NCBI GenBank assembly: GCA_015234045.1
Contig: JADFWU010000034.1
Span: 1 to 36,757 of the forward strand
Reading direction: 5' to 3'
DNA length: 36,757 bases
From: Magnetococcales bacterium
Lineage (GTDB): Bacteria; Pseudomonadota; Magnetococcia; Magnetococcales; JADFWU01
Below, piece after piece: positions 15,669 to 24,421 of the stretch. The translations under genes were made by a program, and so were the position numbers. Every line of letters begins with the position of its first letter. The first letter of the stretch is position 1. Under the pieces are notes generated by a model. It saw only the letters and a list, made by a program, of their open reading frames with translations, searched no databases and was not told the DNA's origin.

Positions 15669-16952
15669 ATGAGTACCGAATCTGATACACCGTTTCCCCT
15701 TAAAAAATTGTTTGTCCAACGTATTGTGCCGCTGTTAGGTCTGTTTGTTTTGGCGATGGTGATTACAACCGTTCTGGCGACCAAACAGGTGTTGGAAGAT
15801 ATCTACCTGCAAATGTCCCAAAACCGAGCGGCCGCCATGGCGCGAGGTGCGTCACGTTATGCGCCGCAGGTGTGGCAACAATTTCTCGATGGAGAAAAAT
15901 TGGATCAAAACGCCATTCGTAAATTGGCAGATGCGTTTTTGCATGAGGAGCAGGAGTTTCATCTTGAACAGCTGAAAGTCTACAATCTGGATCGGGTTAC
16001 GCTCTATTCCAGTGATCGCACTCAAATCGGCAAGTTGGAGCTGGGCGCAGCGCTTCAGGAAGTACTTGAAACCGCTATGCCGCTGATTGATACAAAAGTA
16101 GAGCCCAATGGTCGAACGCTTTATGAGCTTTATGTGCCCTATTACGATAATCAGGGCATGTTGAAAGCGGTTTTCGAGCTGTATGAGCCCATCACCTATC
16201 TGGATAAAATTCTGTTGCTGGCCAGTATTCCCGTGGTCACTGTTCCGGGCGTGTTGTTGATTATTTTGGTAACGGCTTTGGGGGTGTTAATTAATCGTGC
16301 CCAATTGGTGATTGATTACCGAACCAAGGCTATGATTGGGTTACGTAATCGTCTGGAGAGTTTGGTGTCTCGATCTGCGGTGGAGGCGATAAGCCAGGTT
16401 GGTGACAATCGGTTGTTGCAGCCAAAATCGGTGACATGTACGCTGTTCTTCTCCGATATACGTGATTTTACAGGGTTTTCAGAACAACATACACCGGTTG
16501 AGGTGATCTCTTTCCTCAATCAATTGATGCAGATTCAGGTCAGTATTATTCAATCTTTTGACGGTGATGTAGATAAAATGATTGGCGATGCGGTGTTCGC
16601 TCGCTTTCACGGTGAACATCGGGAGAAACGCGCCATTGCGGCTGCCATGGAGATTCAACAGGCGCTTGCACAGAAAACCTTTCCACGCGGTATTGGTATC
16701 GGTCTCTATTCAGGGACGGTTATCGCCGGTGGTATGGGTATGGCGGATCGATTGGATTACACGGTGATTGGCGATAGTGTCAATATTGCCGCGCGGTTAT
16801 GCGCTCAGGCAAAGGATGGTGAATTGGTCTGTGATGAAAAAACCCGACAAACTGCCGGTGCAGTGGGCTTTATGGAACCGGAAACCATTTCTGTCAAAGG
16901 TCGGACAGGTCAATTGAATATTCGGCGCTGGAAGTCCGTTAGCGCGACATGA
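15669..16952 (+). CDS. Membrane class III adenylate cyclase with periplasmic sensor domain
   Basis: 427 residues. A membrane helix (about 18-38), a periplasmic sensor of about 140 residues, a second helix (about 182-208), then a cytosolic class III cyclase domain. Metal-binding D263 (FFSDIRDFTGF) and D307 (KMIGDAVFARF) are present. Adenine-selecting Lys303 and Thr365 (DYTVIGDSVNIAARL) and transition-state Asn372/Arg376 fit an adenylate rather than guanylate cyclase of the class IIIb kind, which is often bicarbonate-responsive. No HAMP domain is obvious. The chosen ATG at 15669 follows AAGG; a TTG at 15645 is in frame. No cAMP receptor is in the window. Confidence 0.9.
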   Translation: MSTESDTPFPLKKLFVQRIVPLLGLFVLAMVITTVLATKQVLEDIYLQMSQNRAAAMARGASRYAPQVWQQFLDGEKLDQNAIRKLADAFLHEEQEFHLEQLKVYNLDRVTLYSSDRTQIGKLELGAALQEVLETAMPLIDTKVEPNGRTLYELYVPYYDNQGMLKAVFELYEPITYLDKILLLASIPVVTVPGVLLIILVTALGVLINRAQLVIDYRTKAMIGLRNRLESLVSRSAVEAISQVGDNRLLQPKSVTCTLFFSDIRDFTGFSEQHTPVEVISFLNQLMQIQVSIIQSFDGDVDKMIGDAVFARFHGEHREKRAIAAAMEIQQALAQKTFPRGIGIGLYSGTVIAGGMGMADRLDYTVIGDSVNIAARLCAQAKDGELVCDEKTRQTAGAVGFMEPETISVKGRTGQLNIRRWKSVSAT

Positions 16953-16987
16953 ACAGGCGCTATGGCCAACGTCAGATAGTGTGACGT

Positions 16988-17098
16988 ATGCTGGCGGGTC
17001 TATCGATGATCGGTGCCGTTGGCCTTCTGAGTGGGTGTTTGAGTAAGCGGGTGTTGTCGAGAGGTGTCCATAAGGCCGGCGGCTCGCTGGTTGATTAA
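16988..17098 (+). CDS. Possible very small lipoprotein (36 aa)
   Basis: The frame MLAGLSMIGAVGLLSGC followed by a short Lys/Arg-bearing tail has a plausible signal peptide and lipobox (L-S-G-C, Cys17), like entericidin-size lipoproteins. There is no ribosome binding site and the start lies 36 bases after the cyclase stop. May be chance. Confidence 0.3.
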   Translation: MLAGLSMIGAVGLLSGCLSKRVLSRGVHKAGGSLVD

Positions 17099-17237
17099 TG
17101 GTGTGCCGGGTGTCGAGGGGCAATCTGTGCCTGCGGATGCTGAGATAGAGACCGGTAAATGTTGCCTGAAGAACTGCGAATGGGAGCCACCCGAGCGGGT
17201 AACTCCCATACTTGATTTACGAATCAGCAGCGCCTGT

Positions 17238-17393
17238 TCATACGGGAAGGTGGTTCTTGCATTGCTCAGACAGGATAGCCCGCGCCTTTTTGACCACTTC
17301 CTCCCAGCTCTTTATTTGTTTCCCCACATAGCGATTCTCCTTGAAATCGAACAGGCGATACCCCCCTGATTCGAACAGAACAAACATGTTCAT
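17238..17393 (-). CDS. Small hypothetical protein (51 aa)
   Basis: 51 residues beginning MNMFVLFESGGYRLFDF, with a predicted short beta hairpin and a Lys/Glu/Ala-rich C-terminal helix (SWEEVVKKARAILSE). The composition is that of a folded cytosolic protein rather than of chance sequence. A GGTGG about 10 bases before the ATG could be a ribosome binding site. It is alone on its strand, about 120 bases from the second MITE copy. No family recognised. Confidence 0.5.
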   Translation of the reverse strand: MNMFVLFESGGYRLFDFKENRYVGKQIKSWEEVVKKARAILSEQCKNHLPV

Positions 17394-17514
17394 TTTTTGT
17401 CCACCACTTAGTTAGGGTTCATTAAAGGCTGTCTTGGTGGAAGCAGAACTTATGCCAGAAAATATACACGAGTCGTGATGTAGATATTTGATCGGCATGG
17501 TCACTATGCATCAA

Positions 17515-17675
17515 TAAAGTGGTTTCGCCTAAAATTTGAACAGTCAGCCGTTCCAGCCCTGGTGATATTTTTGCTCTGATGATCTGCTTCGCATATCAGA
17601 AGCGGCGCAAAAACATCACCAGGGCTTCCATTCAGGTTGTGATTCATGGTCAAATTTTGGATCGAAATGACTATA
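17515..17675. mobile_element. MITE-like element, copy 2 of 3
   Basis: The same roughly 161-base element as at 11342. The inner stem is best preserved here: GCCCTGGTGATATTTTTGC pairs with GCAAAAACATCACCAGGGC. The right end reads CGAAATGACTATA. It lies 17 bases downstream of the 87-aa minus-strand gene, so again just past a stop codon. Orientation is the same as copies 1 and 3. Confidence 0.75.
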
Positions 17676-17692
17676 CTATTGTGCTCCAAATC

Positions 17693-17956
17693 TCAGGCGT
17701 AAATGTCTACACCCACCGAAGGAACACCGCCGACAAACTGGCTGTTTTCTTGTGAAGGTGCGCTGTGTTGGGCCATCTTTTGGGCTGCTTGAATGGCGTT
17801 GACACGCTCGAAAGTTGAAGGCGGGTTAACCTGTTCGGGCTTGAGCGCAGACAGAGAAAGATCCTGGCTGTTGTGCTGGCTATTAAACTGGCGAGACATC
17901 TTTTGATACATGCTTGCCAGTGTGTTGATGCCTGATCCTAATCCGCTGACGGCCAT
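17693..17956 (-). CDS. Hypothetical protein (87 aa)
   Basis: 87 residues starting MAVSGLGSGINTLASMYQ after a near-perfect ribosome binding site AGGAGAAGG, which decides this start over an upstream one at 17989. The sequence is Ser/Gln/Asn-rich with short amphipathic helices and ends VGGVPSVGVDIYA. No signal peptide. Small secreted or motility-associated proteins can look like this, but I cannot assign a family. Confidence 0.65.
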   Translation of the reverse strand: MAVSGLGSGINTLASMYQKMSRQFNSQHNSQDLSLSALKPEQVNPPSTFERVNAIQAAQKMAQHSAPSQENSQFVGGVPSVGVDIYA

Positions 17957-18044
17957 GGCCTTCTCCTGTTTTCGGCTGTCTGATGTCAAAAATCCGTGTT
18001 ATAAATGTGTTGACATTAACAGCAAGCCAGAAGCGTGCCATGGT

Positions 18045-18758
18045 TTATACTGTATTGAATGGCCAAGGTTCTTTGAATTTTTTTAGTAGGGTTCGGTGTT
18101 TTTTGTAGTCTGGATCGTAACGGCTCACCAGTGACCAGAAAGCCGGAGAGTGGTTCATGTGTGTTCGGTGTGCCAACTCATGCACAATCACATACTGAAT
18201 GATCGAATTCGGTAGAAACATCAATTTCCAATTCAGGCTGATATTGCCTTTGGAAGAGCAACTGCCCCAGCGGGTTTTCTGTCCGCGTATGGTCACTTTG
18301 TTAATTTGAGTGTCCATCTGATCGGCAACAGTGTCGATGCTGGACCTGAGACGACCATGTGCTTGAAAGCGATACCAATGCTCTAAAGCGGCCACAAGGC
18401 GTTCATCTGGAAATTCAAAATCCATAGGAATTTGTAGAATATTTGGCTCAACGCGCCCCAATTCTCCGTCGGAGAAGCGAACGGTGAGCGTTTCATCCAG
18501 AAAGGGGAGTTGGATCAAGTCAGGACGTTGAATGGCTTCTTGATGGGATGAAGCGGCTTGCTGCTGGGTTTGGATAATCCATTGACCATGCTCTTTGATC
18601 ACCTGTTCAATCACCCGGTTAGGTGCTTGAGCGGGTGCTTTGACGCACAACTCGCCCTGGGTGTTGATTTCCAATTTAATACGCGTGCGGCGGCGATCTC
18701 TTTTGAGGTGGTAGGCAACGGTATGACCGCTAAAGTGTAACGCATGGCAAGTGCTCAT
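18045..18758 (-). CDS. YgjP-type (M48/DUF45) metallopeptidase
   Basis: 237 residues. The family signature is complete: RGQKTRWGSCSSKGNISLNWKL, then VIVHELAHRTHMNHSPAFW with the HExxH zinc site (H-E-L-A-H) and the third ligand in the following helix. This is the YgjP/WLM-like group of cytosolic zinc metallopeptidases (once DUF45), whose substrates are mostly unknown; in some bacteria they sit with type I restriction systems, not here. Length is typical. It stands alone on the minus strand. Confidence 0.9.
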   Translation of the reverse strand: MSTCHALHFSGHTVAYHLKRDRRRTRIKLEINTQGELCVKAPAQAPNRVIEQVIKEHGQWIIQTQQQAASSHQEAIQRPDLIQLPFLDETLTVRFSDGELGRVEPNILQIPMDFEFPDERLVAALEHWYRFQAHGRLRSSIDTVADQMDTQINKVTIRGQKTRWGSCSSKGNISLNWKLMFLPNSIIQYVIVHELAHRTHMNHSPAFWSLVSRYDPDYKKHRTLLKKFKEPWPFNTV

Positions 18759-18800
18759 AGCATACGACTTCTGGCAGGTTCGAGTTCCATGAAGCAGGCA

Positions 18801-18866
18801 AAAAAAAGCCCGATTTTCCAGTCAGTCTCAATGAAATGCAATATCGAGACCAGCTGGAAAATCGGG
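18801..18866 (-). terminator. Strong rho-independent terminator, minus strand
   Basis: CCCGATTTTCCAG (18809-18821) pairs perfectly with CTGGAAAATCGGG (18854-18866); a second stem GTCTC/GAGAC sits inside. On the minus strand it is followed by C then a run of seven T. It would end the transcript of the 47-aa gene starting at 19164, leaving about 150 bases of 3' RNA. Confidence 0.7.
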
Positions 18867-19020
18867 GTTTAAATGGTCAGGTTGAGAACACGATGTTTCA
18901 ATACCATGCAGGCATTTCACATCGATAAGCGAAGCTATAAAGAGCCTGCGAACAGGCCCTTGAAAGGCGAAGGAGCCAGCACTCGTTAACACCGCACTGG
19001 TTAATCGTTCCTGAGAGATC

Positions 19021-19164
19021 TTACTCTTCGATTTCGCCAGCAAACATCTCTTGAACTTCACAAGCGACATCCCATTCGGTGATGCCTTGGAGAATAGAGA
19101 TTTGCTCTTGATTGTCGATGATGTCATATCCGGCTTCGGAGATCTCAATCTGGAAACGATTCAT
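19021..19164 (-). CDS. Small acidic protein (47 aa)
   Basis: 47 residues with a good ribosome binding site (GGGAG, 8 bases before ATG). It is rich in Glu, Asp, Ile and Gln, with one Cys (CEVQEMFAGEIEE at the end) and no signal peptide. It has its own upstream AT-rich gap and a strong terminator 155 bases after its stop, so it looks like an independent single-gene unit. No family recognised; a peptide precursor is conceivable but there is no modifying enzyme nearby. Confidence 0.65.
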   Translation of the reverse strand: MNRFQIEISEAGYDIIDNQEQISILQGITEWDVACEVQEMFAGEIEE

Positions 19165-19422
19165 GTATAAACTCCCTATATTTCCCGCCTGTTTCAGATT
19201 TGTTTGTATGAGGTGTTTGTTCCTCGACTGTGTATAGAAGAATATCAGAACATTATAATATTCTCAATTAAAAATATGAATGCACTAAATGGTGAGTTTA
19301 TTAATAGATATCAAATAGTTATAAATACGTTTATGTCAGCAAAAAAAATTTAACTGATAAAATATGGTGCTGTACTGCTCAGGAATCAGGCTGAAAAAGG
19401 CCGTTTTTGTCCATTTTATGCA

Positions 19423-19458
19423 CAAAAAAAGAAGCCCGTCACAAATCATGACGGGCTT
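19423..19458 (-). terminator. Rho-independent terminator after the Pro/Gly-rich protein
   Basis: AAGCCCGTC (19432-19440) pairs with GACGGGCTT (19450-19458) around a 9-base loop; on the minus strand it is followed by C then a T7 run. It closes the nhaA / HD-protein / Pro-Gly-rich gene set. Confidence 0.8.
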
Positions 19459-19482
19459 GGCTTTAGGGCTCTGTCAGATCAA

Positions 19483-20139
19483 TTAAAAGATCAAAGAGTC
19501 CTTGAAACTGTCAGCCATCTGTTGTTGGCGTGGATCTAATACGGCGTGCAGCGCATGATATGCTTTTTGCACTGAGGGTGACTCCAGGTCCGCCATGGAT
19601 TTAACACCAGCCAGCGCCTGAACCAGTTGGTTCCATGCTTTCTCCTGATCAGGACGCACACCCAAAGCTTGTTTCATCTGCATCATATCCGAATGTGAAA
19701 ACGGACTGCCCATGCCGCCATCAGATGATCCACCATATGGTGCAGGGCCATGGCCCATCATAGGCATGGGATATGATGGCTGAGGTTGTCTTGCTGAAGG
19801 CCAATTTTGTGGAGCTGATCTACTATTTGGGTAGCCGCCATAGTATGGCGGAGGTGTCCTGTTTTGATAGCCACCATAGTATGGTGGCGGCTGGTTGGGG
19901 TAGCCGCCGGGATAGCCTGAATTGTTCCAAGAGTTTGGAGGTGGCGGAGAGGAGGGTTGCCAACCTGGCGGTGGACCACTGTTCCACGGTCCGGGTTGTT
20001 GCCATCCAGGACCGCCAGTCCATCCAGGACCGCTCCAGGGACCACTGTTTGCCTCAACGCTGGGAAATGGGCTGAAAATAAATCCAGCCAGTGCGATAAG
20101 GCCGATGATGCCAAGCGGTGTGTTGTGCTTGTTATTCAT
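19483..20139 (-). CDS. Secreted Pro/Gly/Tyr-rich protein with helical C-terminal domain
   Basis: 218 residues. A signal peptide (about 1-30, core GIIGLIALAGFIFSP) leads to about 100 residues of low-complexity Trp/Pro/Gly sequence with PPPYYGGY repeats, then a GGM-rich stretch and a C-terminal helical domain (LGVRPDQEKAWNQLVQAL...) resembling the Spy/CpxP LTxxQ class of periplasmic chaperone-like proteins. I take the ATG at 20139 over a TTG two codons earlier. It starts 27 bases after the HD-protein stop, in one transcript with it and nhaA. Envelope-stress or surface role is inference. Confidence 0.7.
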   Translation of the reverse strand: MNNKHNTPLGIIGLIALAGFIFSPFPSVEANSGPWSGPGWTGGPGWQQPGPWNSGPPPGWQPSSPPPPNSWNNSGYPGGYPNQPPPYYGGYQNRTPPPYYGGYPNSRSAPQNWPSARQPQPSYPMPMMGHGPAPYGGSSDGGMGSPFSHSDMMQMKQALGVRPDQEKAWNQLVQALAGVKSMADLESPSVQKAYHALHAVLDPRQQQMADSFKDSLIF

Positions 20140-20166
20140 GATCAAGTTCCGTTCAGTTGGCAGGGG

Positions 20167-22248
20167 TTACACATTGATATCTTCGATGGATTCAAGAACC
20201 TTTGGATAGGGCGGCCAGTGCTTGCCTGGTTTGATATGGCTCAAATCCGGCATGTCGAGCAGATGTGAAAAATCGATCTCAATAATACCGATTTTATCTC
20301 TGAGTAACAGTTGAAGGCTGTCCAGTTTTTTTGGTTTTCGATAGATGATTTCATCATAGTGATCACCTTCCCGAAGGAAAAAAACCTTTGCCTTGCCAAC
20401 GCCATCAACTTCTTCCACTACATGCATATCGTAGAAGATTTTGTACTCTCTTGATATCTCCAGTTTCTGCAAAATTTGATCAGTGAAATTCAACTGGCTA
20501 TCTTCCGGCAATCCCAGCTGTTTCAATGCGATTCTGGAAAGGGGAATATGGCGCGACACCAGTTCCTCGCTGGGAATGCCATATTTCTTGATGGCTAAAT
20601 CAGCCTTTTCCAAAATGGGTATCATGCCAAATCGCTCCAGCATTCCGGCATCAACGCGCTCTTCATAAGCAGGGAGGCGGATTGTGCGTTTCTTGATGGG
20701 CGATATGTCGTACTCTCGGAGCATATGCGGGCGGATATGGATACCACCGCGTCTTTTTATGCGATCAAGGCTGATGCCGTCTTCATCCCGTAAAGCGACC
20801 GGATCAAAGGCACGACCTTTAAGTCTATTGATCATATCAAGTCGAACCAGATCATTGTAGGAGAGCCACTCCACCTTGATGTCCAGTTCAATGAATTGAG
20901 GTTGGATGCTCACTTGCCATTTTAACGGTGATATGCCCAATCGGGTGAGGGCACCGTCAAGGCTGAAATCAATATGCTTCTGTTTGATCAGGGCGCGAAG
21001 AGTATCCGGGTGGATTCCGCCTTGACGGCGCATATCCTCAATCTGAAAAGGGTTAAACAGTGAACCAGGGATTTTCATCTGGGCCAGTTCTTTGGGCGTG
21101 AGTATGGAACGGGGTGTGGAAAAACGCTTGATTCGCGCTTTGCCGAAATATTTCCGTTCGATCTCACGTGGCAGACCAACACAGAGGCCTTTGGGTAGAA
21201 GATAGGGATTCTTGCGGCGATATGCTTTGTACCAAATGCGGATGTGTTTGGGATTAAAATGACCAGCCGCCGCATCTTGCATCATAATGACCAGTACTTT
21301 GAACGGACCAATGCGTTTTTTATAGGCGCGAATCTCTTCAAGCGCGGAAACCATGTCAGCAATAGCGCACTCTTGAGGGAGATCCCATGCTTCAGGGCCC
21401 AGATCTTCCATGGCTTTGGGAAGATCAATCTTCATATCATTGAGTAGATGATCCCGAAACAGCGTCAATCCACCGTAGCCTTTTCCTGGCACCGTTGCGT
21501 ACCATTCGTGGTGAAGAAGTGCTGTGATGGCGGCGATATCCAGCTTTTTGCTTTGATAGAGTAGTTTAAATCCCATTAAGGGATGAAACTGCATCTCTTC
21601 CCACTGGGAGGGGTTGAGCCTTCCAGGCCAGTTCAAGGTTTCCGGTTTGACTTTGGTCTTGCCCAGATCATGGGTTACGACCGCCATGACACGTTGAACC
21701 AACCGATCTTCATTTAATCCCATTTCATGACACAGCTCCATCTCGTTGAAGCCGGTAATGATGCTGTGATTGGCAGTGTTGGGGTGATGATTGTTTAGAT
21801 CCCGCAGATATGTGATGGCTGAGTCATTGAACAGGTGGTATACATCCCGGATTTGGTTTTCAACTGCTTTTTTAAGTTCTTTGAATTCGGGGTTGGTTTG
21901 CAACGCACAGCTGGCAGCGTCAATATCTTTGGGACCTGAATCAAGGATTTCGCCGATCACGTCGAAAACCTTCTCCATCTTTTGGGCTGCTTTCATCAAT
22001 TGGGCGCGCGCGCGAGGACGTGCCATGATGGACGTGATGAATTTTTTCGCGAACAACACTTCAAGCTGATGAATCAGGCTTTCTGTGATTGGTTCTCCAG
22101 GTAGAAGAGCATAGCCGCCAAAACCATTTGGAACAGGTTTTGATATTTCCAGATTGTTGAGCAGGGCTTTTTTGTCCTTTTCATTATCAAGGAAATATTC
22201 TCGACCATATTTTTCGGCGTTTTCATCCGGGTTTGGTGGAGTCGCCAT
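20167..22248 (-). CDS. HD-GYP-like phosphohydrolase with long unique C-terminus
   Basis: 693 residues. An N-terminal helical part leads to an HD domain: H161, H193-D194-x-G-K197, H222 (HPLMG), H246-H247-E, so the metal ligands are in place. The GYP loop reads GKGYGG (255-260), a Gly where HD-GYP c-di-GMP phosphodiesterases have Pro. Residues about 350-693 match nothing I know; they contain repeated short units such as LGISPLKW and LGLPEDSQ. It begins 3 bases past the nhaA stop region (a GTG overlapping that stop is an alternative start), so it is coupled to nhaA. Activity on c-di-GMP is plausible, unproven. Confidence 0.75.
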   Translation of the reverse strand: MATPPNPDENAEKYGREYFLDNEKDKKALLNNLEISKPVPNGFGGYALLPGEPITESLIHQLEVLFAKKFITSIMARPRARAQLMKAAQKMEKVFDVIGEILDSGPKDIDAASCALQTNPEFKELKKAVENQIRDVYHLFNDSAITYLRDLNNHHPNTANHSIITGFNEMELCHEMGLNEDRLVQRVMAVVTHDLGKTKVKPETLNWPGRLNPSQWEEMQFHPLMGFKLLYQSKKLDIAAITALLHHEWYATVPGKGYGGLTLFRDHLLNDMKIDLPKAMEDLGPEAWDLPQECAIADMVSALEEIRAYKKRIGPFKVLVIMMQDAAAGHFNPKHIRIWYKAYRRKNPYLLPKGLCVGLPREIERKYFGKARIKRFSTPRSILTPKELAQMKIPGSLFNPFQIEDMRRQGGIHPDTLRALIKQKHIDFSLDGALTRLGISPLKWQVSIQPQFIELDIKVEWLSYNDLVRLDMINRLKGRAFDPVALRDEDGISLDRIKRRGGIHIRPHMLREYDISPIKKRTIRLPAYEERVDAGMLERFGMIPILEKADLAIKKYGIPSEELVSRHIPLSRIALKQLGLPEDSQLNFTDQILQKLEISREYKIFYDMHVVEEVDGVGKAKVFFLREGDHYDEIIYRKPKKLDSLQLLLRDKIGIIEIDFSHLLDMPDLSHIKPGKHWPPYPKVLESIEDINV

Positions 22249-22250
22249 TG

Positions 22251-23495
22251 TCACCCTTTCGATAAAGCCTCATTCTGAGGTTTGGTGAATAGTCTCAACA
22301 GCATATAACCGACAATCGCCGCAACGGTAGAGCCTGCCAACACACCGAGGCGCACGGCAACGGCATATGTCGTGCCATCTGGACCATCATAGTTAAAGGC
22401 CAGAGATCCAATAAACAGGCTCATGGTAAAACCGATGCCGCAGAGGATAGATGATCCTAAAATCAGTGTCCAATTGGCACCTTCAGGCATGCTGGCCAGT
22501 TTTGTCTTGATGGTTAACCAAGATGTGGCAAACACGCCGACTGTTTTACCAAAGACCAATCCCAAAGCGATGCCCATTGGAATAGGTGTGCCTAGTGTTT
22601 GTAGTGAAATTCCTTCAAAAGAGATGCCCGCATTGGCAAATGCAAACAGAGGCAAGATCATGAATGCGACCCAAGGGTGTAGATCATGTTCCAGCCGCTT
22701 AAGTGGTGAAACATCACCTTCTCTGCGCGTTAAAATGTGGGATTCTTCGGGACGTGGTTTACGTTTTATGGGAATGGCAAAAGCCATGGTGACACCCGCC
22801 AGCGTCGCATGAACACCAGATTTCAATACGCAGACCCATAGAACCAAGCCAACCACAGTGTAGGCGGTTACCGACATGACATTAAGTCGATTTAATAAAA
22901 TGAGTGTAAAAAACGCTGAGCCTGCGAAGTAGAGTGCTTGGCCGGAAACATCATGGGAATAGAACAGTCCGATGATAACTATGGCACCCACATCATCCAA
23001 GATGGCCAACGTGGTTAAAAAGACCTTGATAGAGGTTGGAATGCGCGTGCCCAGTAGTGAAAGAACCCCCAAAGTAAAAGCAATATCAGTTGCCGAGGGG
23101 ATAGCCCAGCCATTGATACTTTCTGGATTGCCGTTATTGATAGTTATGTATATGGCTACAGGAACCAGCATGCCGCCTATGGCCGCAATGGCTGGCAATA
23201 TGATTTGTCGGGGATCGGCGAGATGCCCTTCCACCATCTCTCGTTTGATCTCCAGACCGACCAGAAGGAAGAAGAGTGTCATCAAGCCATCGTTGATCCA
23301 GAGTAGTAGAGGTTTTGCGATCTCCAGTGCGCCAACCTGAATCACCACTGGTACTTCCAAAAGTCCGTCATAGAGGAATTCCAATGGCGAGTTTTTCATC
23401 AATAAGGCCAAAATCGTGGCGCATATCAATAAGATTCCGCCTGCGGATTCCAATTGTAGAAACTCTTTAATGGAATTACGTGTTTTCTGAATCAT
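22251..23495 (-). CDS. nhaA: Na+/H+ antiporter NhaA
   Basis: 414 residues and about 12 membrane segments. The ion-binding Asp pair D167-D168 is in LAILDDVGAI, preceded by SATDIAFTLGVLSLLG with T136-D137 of the discontinuous helix. VGLEIKREMVEG near residue 79 is also canonical. NhaA swaps cytosolic Na+ for periplasmic protons and controls pH and salt tolerance in the inner membrane. It heads a three-gene set with the HD protein and the Pro/Gly-rich secreted protein, unusual company for this transporter. Confidence 0.96.
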   Translation of the reverse strand: MIQKTRNSIKEFLQLESAGGILLICATILALLMKNSPLEFLYDGLLEVPVVIQVGALEIAKPLLLWINDGLMTLFFLLVGLEIKREMVEGHLADPRQIILPAIAAIGGMLVPVAIYITINNGNPESINGWAIPSATDIAFTLGVLSLLGTRIPTSIKVFLTTLAILDDVGAIVIIGLFYSHDVSGQALYFAGSAFFTLILLNRLNVMSVTAYTVVGLVLWVCVLKSGVHATLAGVTMAFAIPIKRKPRPEESHILTRREGDVSPLKRLEHDLHPWVAFMILPLFAFANAGISFEGISLQTLGTPIPMGIALGLVFGKTVGVFATSWLTIKTKLASMPEGANWTLILGSSILCGIGFTMSLFIGSLAFNYDGPDGTTYAVAVRLGVLAGSTVAAIVGYMLLRLFTKPQNEALSKG

Positions 23496-23630
23496 GAATA
23501 GGCTCCAGAGAGATCCTGATTGATTAATGAAATTTTCAGGTTATTTAGTGTCTAAATATGTCCATCATCAACATATATGGTTAAATAAAATATCTCAATA
23601 ATGCACAGGCGCTTCGTATTTATGGTGCCT

Positions 23631-23686
23631 AAAAATAAAAACCGCCAAGGCCATAGACAACGTGGGCGTTGCTAAGCCATGGCGGT
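23631..23686 (-). terminator. Terminator after the cytidylate-kinase-like gene
   Basis: ACCGCCAAGGC at the left pairs with GCCATGGCGGT at the right (23641-23686, one mismatch), with an inner CAACG/CGTTG stem. On the minus strand it runs into TTTTATTTTT (23631-23640). Confidence 0.7.
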
Positions 23687-23713
23687 CGTTGAACACAGAA
23701 GCCAGTTGGAAAA

Positions 23714-24421
23714 TTAGCTGGTTGTTGAGAATCCAGCTGTTTTCATGGCAAGGATAATCAGATCAGCGGCTTGTTCTGGTGGGAACAAGTCAGTGTTGAG
23801 CTGAAAATCATAGAATGTTTTGTTGCCCAGATCATTGCTGTTGCTATTGAAGCGGGTAAACATTTTACGAACAAAGTCGGTACGCTCTTTATTGATTTGA
23901 GCAACCAATCTTTCAGCTGACTTGGGGTCAAGATTGTTACGTTCGGCAATATTGCGGGTGGTGACCGGAATAGAGCCTTCGAGACGGACTCGGAAAACTG
24001 GATGATTGGCCAAGATCAGATGAGCGCCGCGTCCGACAATGACACCACCGGTATGAGAAATGCTCAGAATGACCTTTACCATGGCCCGGTAAAAATAGTC
24101 CTTGGAAGCGTTTTTGTTCAGCATTACCGATGCGAGAATATCCTCGATCATGGTCGTGACACGCTCGTCCAGGCGGGCCATCAATTCCGCGTCAGTCTTC
24201 GCTGTGCGCGCGACTTCCTTGAGCAGTGTCTTGTTGTAGATCTGCACACCCAGTTTCTCAGCGACAATCGCGGCGATCTCGGTACCATTGCAGCCAAAAG
24301 AGCGAGAGATGGTGACCAAGGGTTTCTGACCATGATTTTTTTTGTTCGGGGTGTGAGTCTCGGAATAAAGTTCAGCGTTGACCAGGGTCTGGATGACTTC
24401 TTGTGAATTTGGTTGTTCCAT
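23714..24421 (-). CDS. Cytidylate-kinase-like family protein
   Basis: 235 residues. After a 35-residue polar leader, VTISRSFGCNGTEIAAIVAEKLGVQIYNKTLL is the start of the cytidylate kinase-like (CMP-kinase 2) fold, with a modified phosphate-binding loop. GGVIVGRGAHLIL and a later Arg-rich lid (VRLEGSIPVTTRN) follow. True CMP kinase is usually Cmk with a canonical loop; this class is often of unknown substrate. A ribosome binding site AGGGAAG precedes the ATG. Own terminator downstream. Confidence 0.8.
   Translation of the reverse strand: MEQPNSQEVIQTLVNAELYSETHTPNKKNHGQKPLVTISRSFGCNGTEIAAIVAEKLGVQIYNKTLLKEVARTAKTDAELMARLDERVTTMIEDILASVMLNKNASKDYFYRAMVKVILSISHTGGVIVGRGAHLILANHPVFRVRLEGSIPVTTRNIAERNNLDPKSAERLVAQINKERTDFVRKMFTRFNSNSNDLGNKTFYDFQLNTDLFPPEQAADLIILAMKTAGFSTTS

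Noticed and set aside
17064-17369. 101-codon plus-strand frame after the cyclase
   Set aside because: No ribosome binding site or domain; overlaps the 51-aa minus-strand gene, which looks more protein-like.
17371-17388. GAAC-N6-GTTC sequence as a LexA box
   Set aside because: Spacing does not match the known LexA boxes, and the gene next to it has no link to DNA repair.
17504-17689. Similar short frames (MNHNLSGSPGDVFAPLLICE-like) at all three MITE copies
   Set aside because: They recur only because the element is repeated; stops and lengths vary, and there is no ribosome binding site.
18828-19148. 106-codon minus-strand frame
   Set aside because: It runs through a terminator and overlaps the 47-aa gene in another frame; Ser/Lys-rich with no ribosome binding site.
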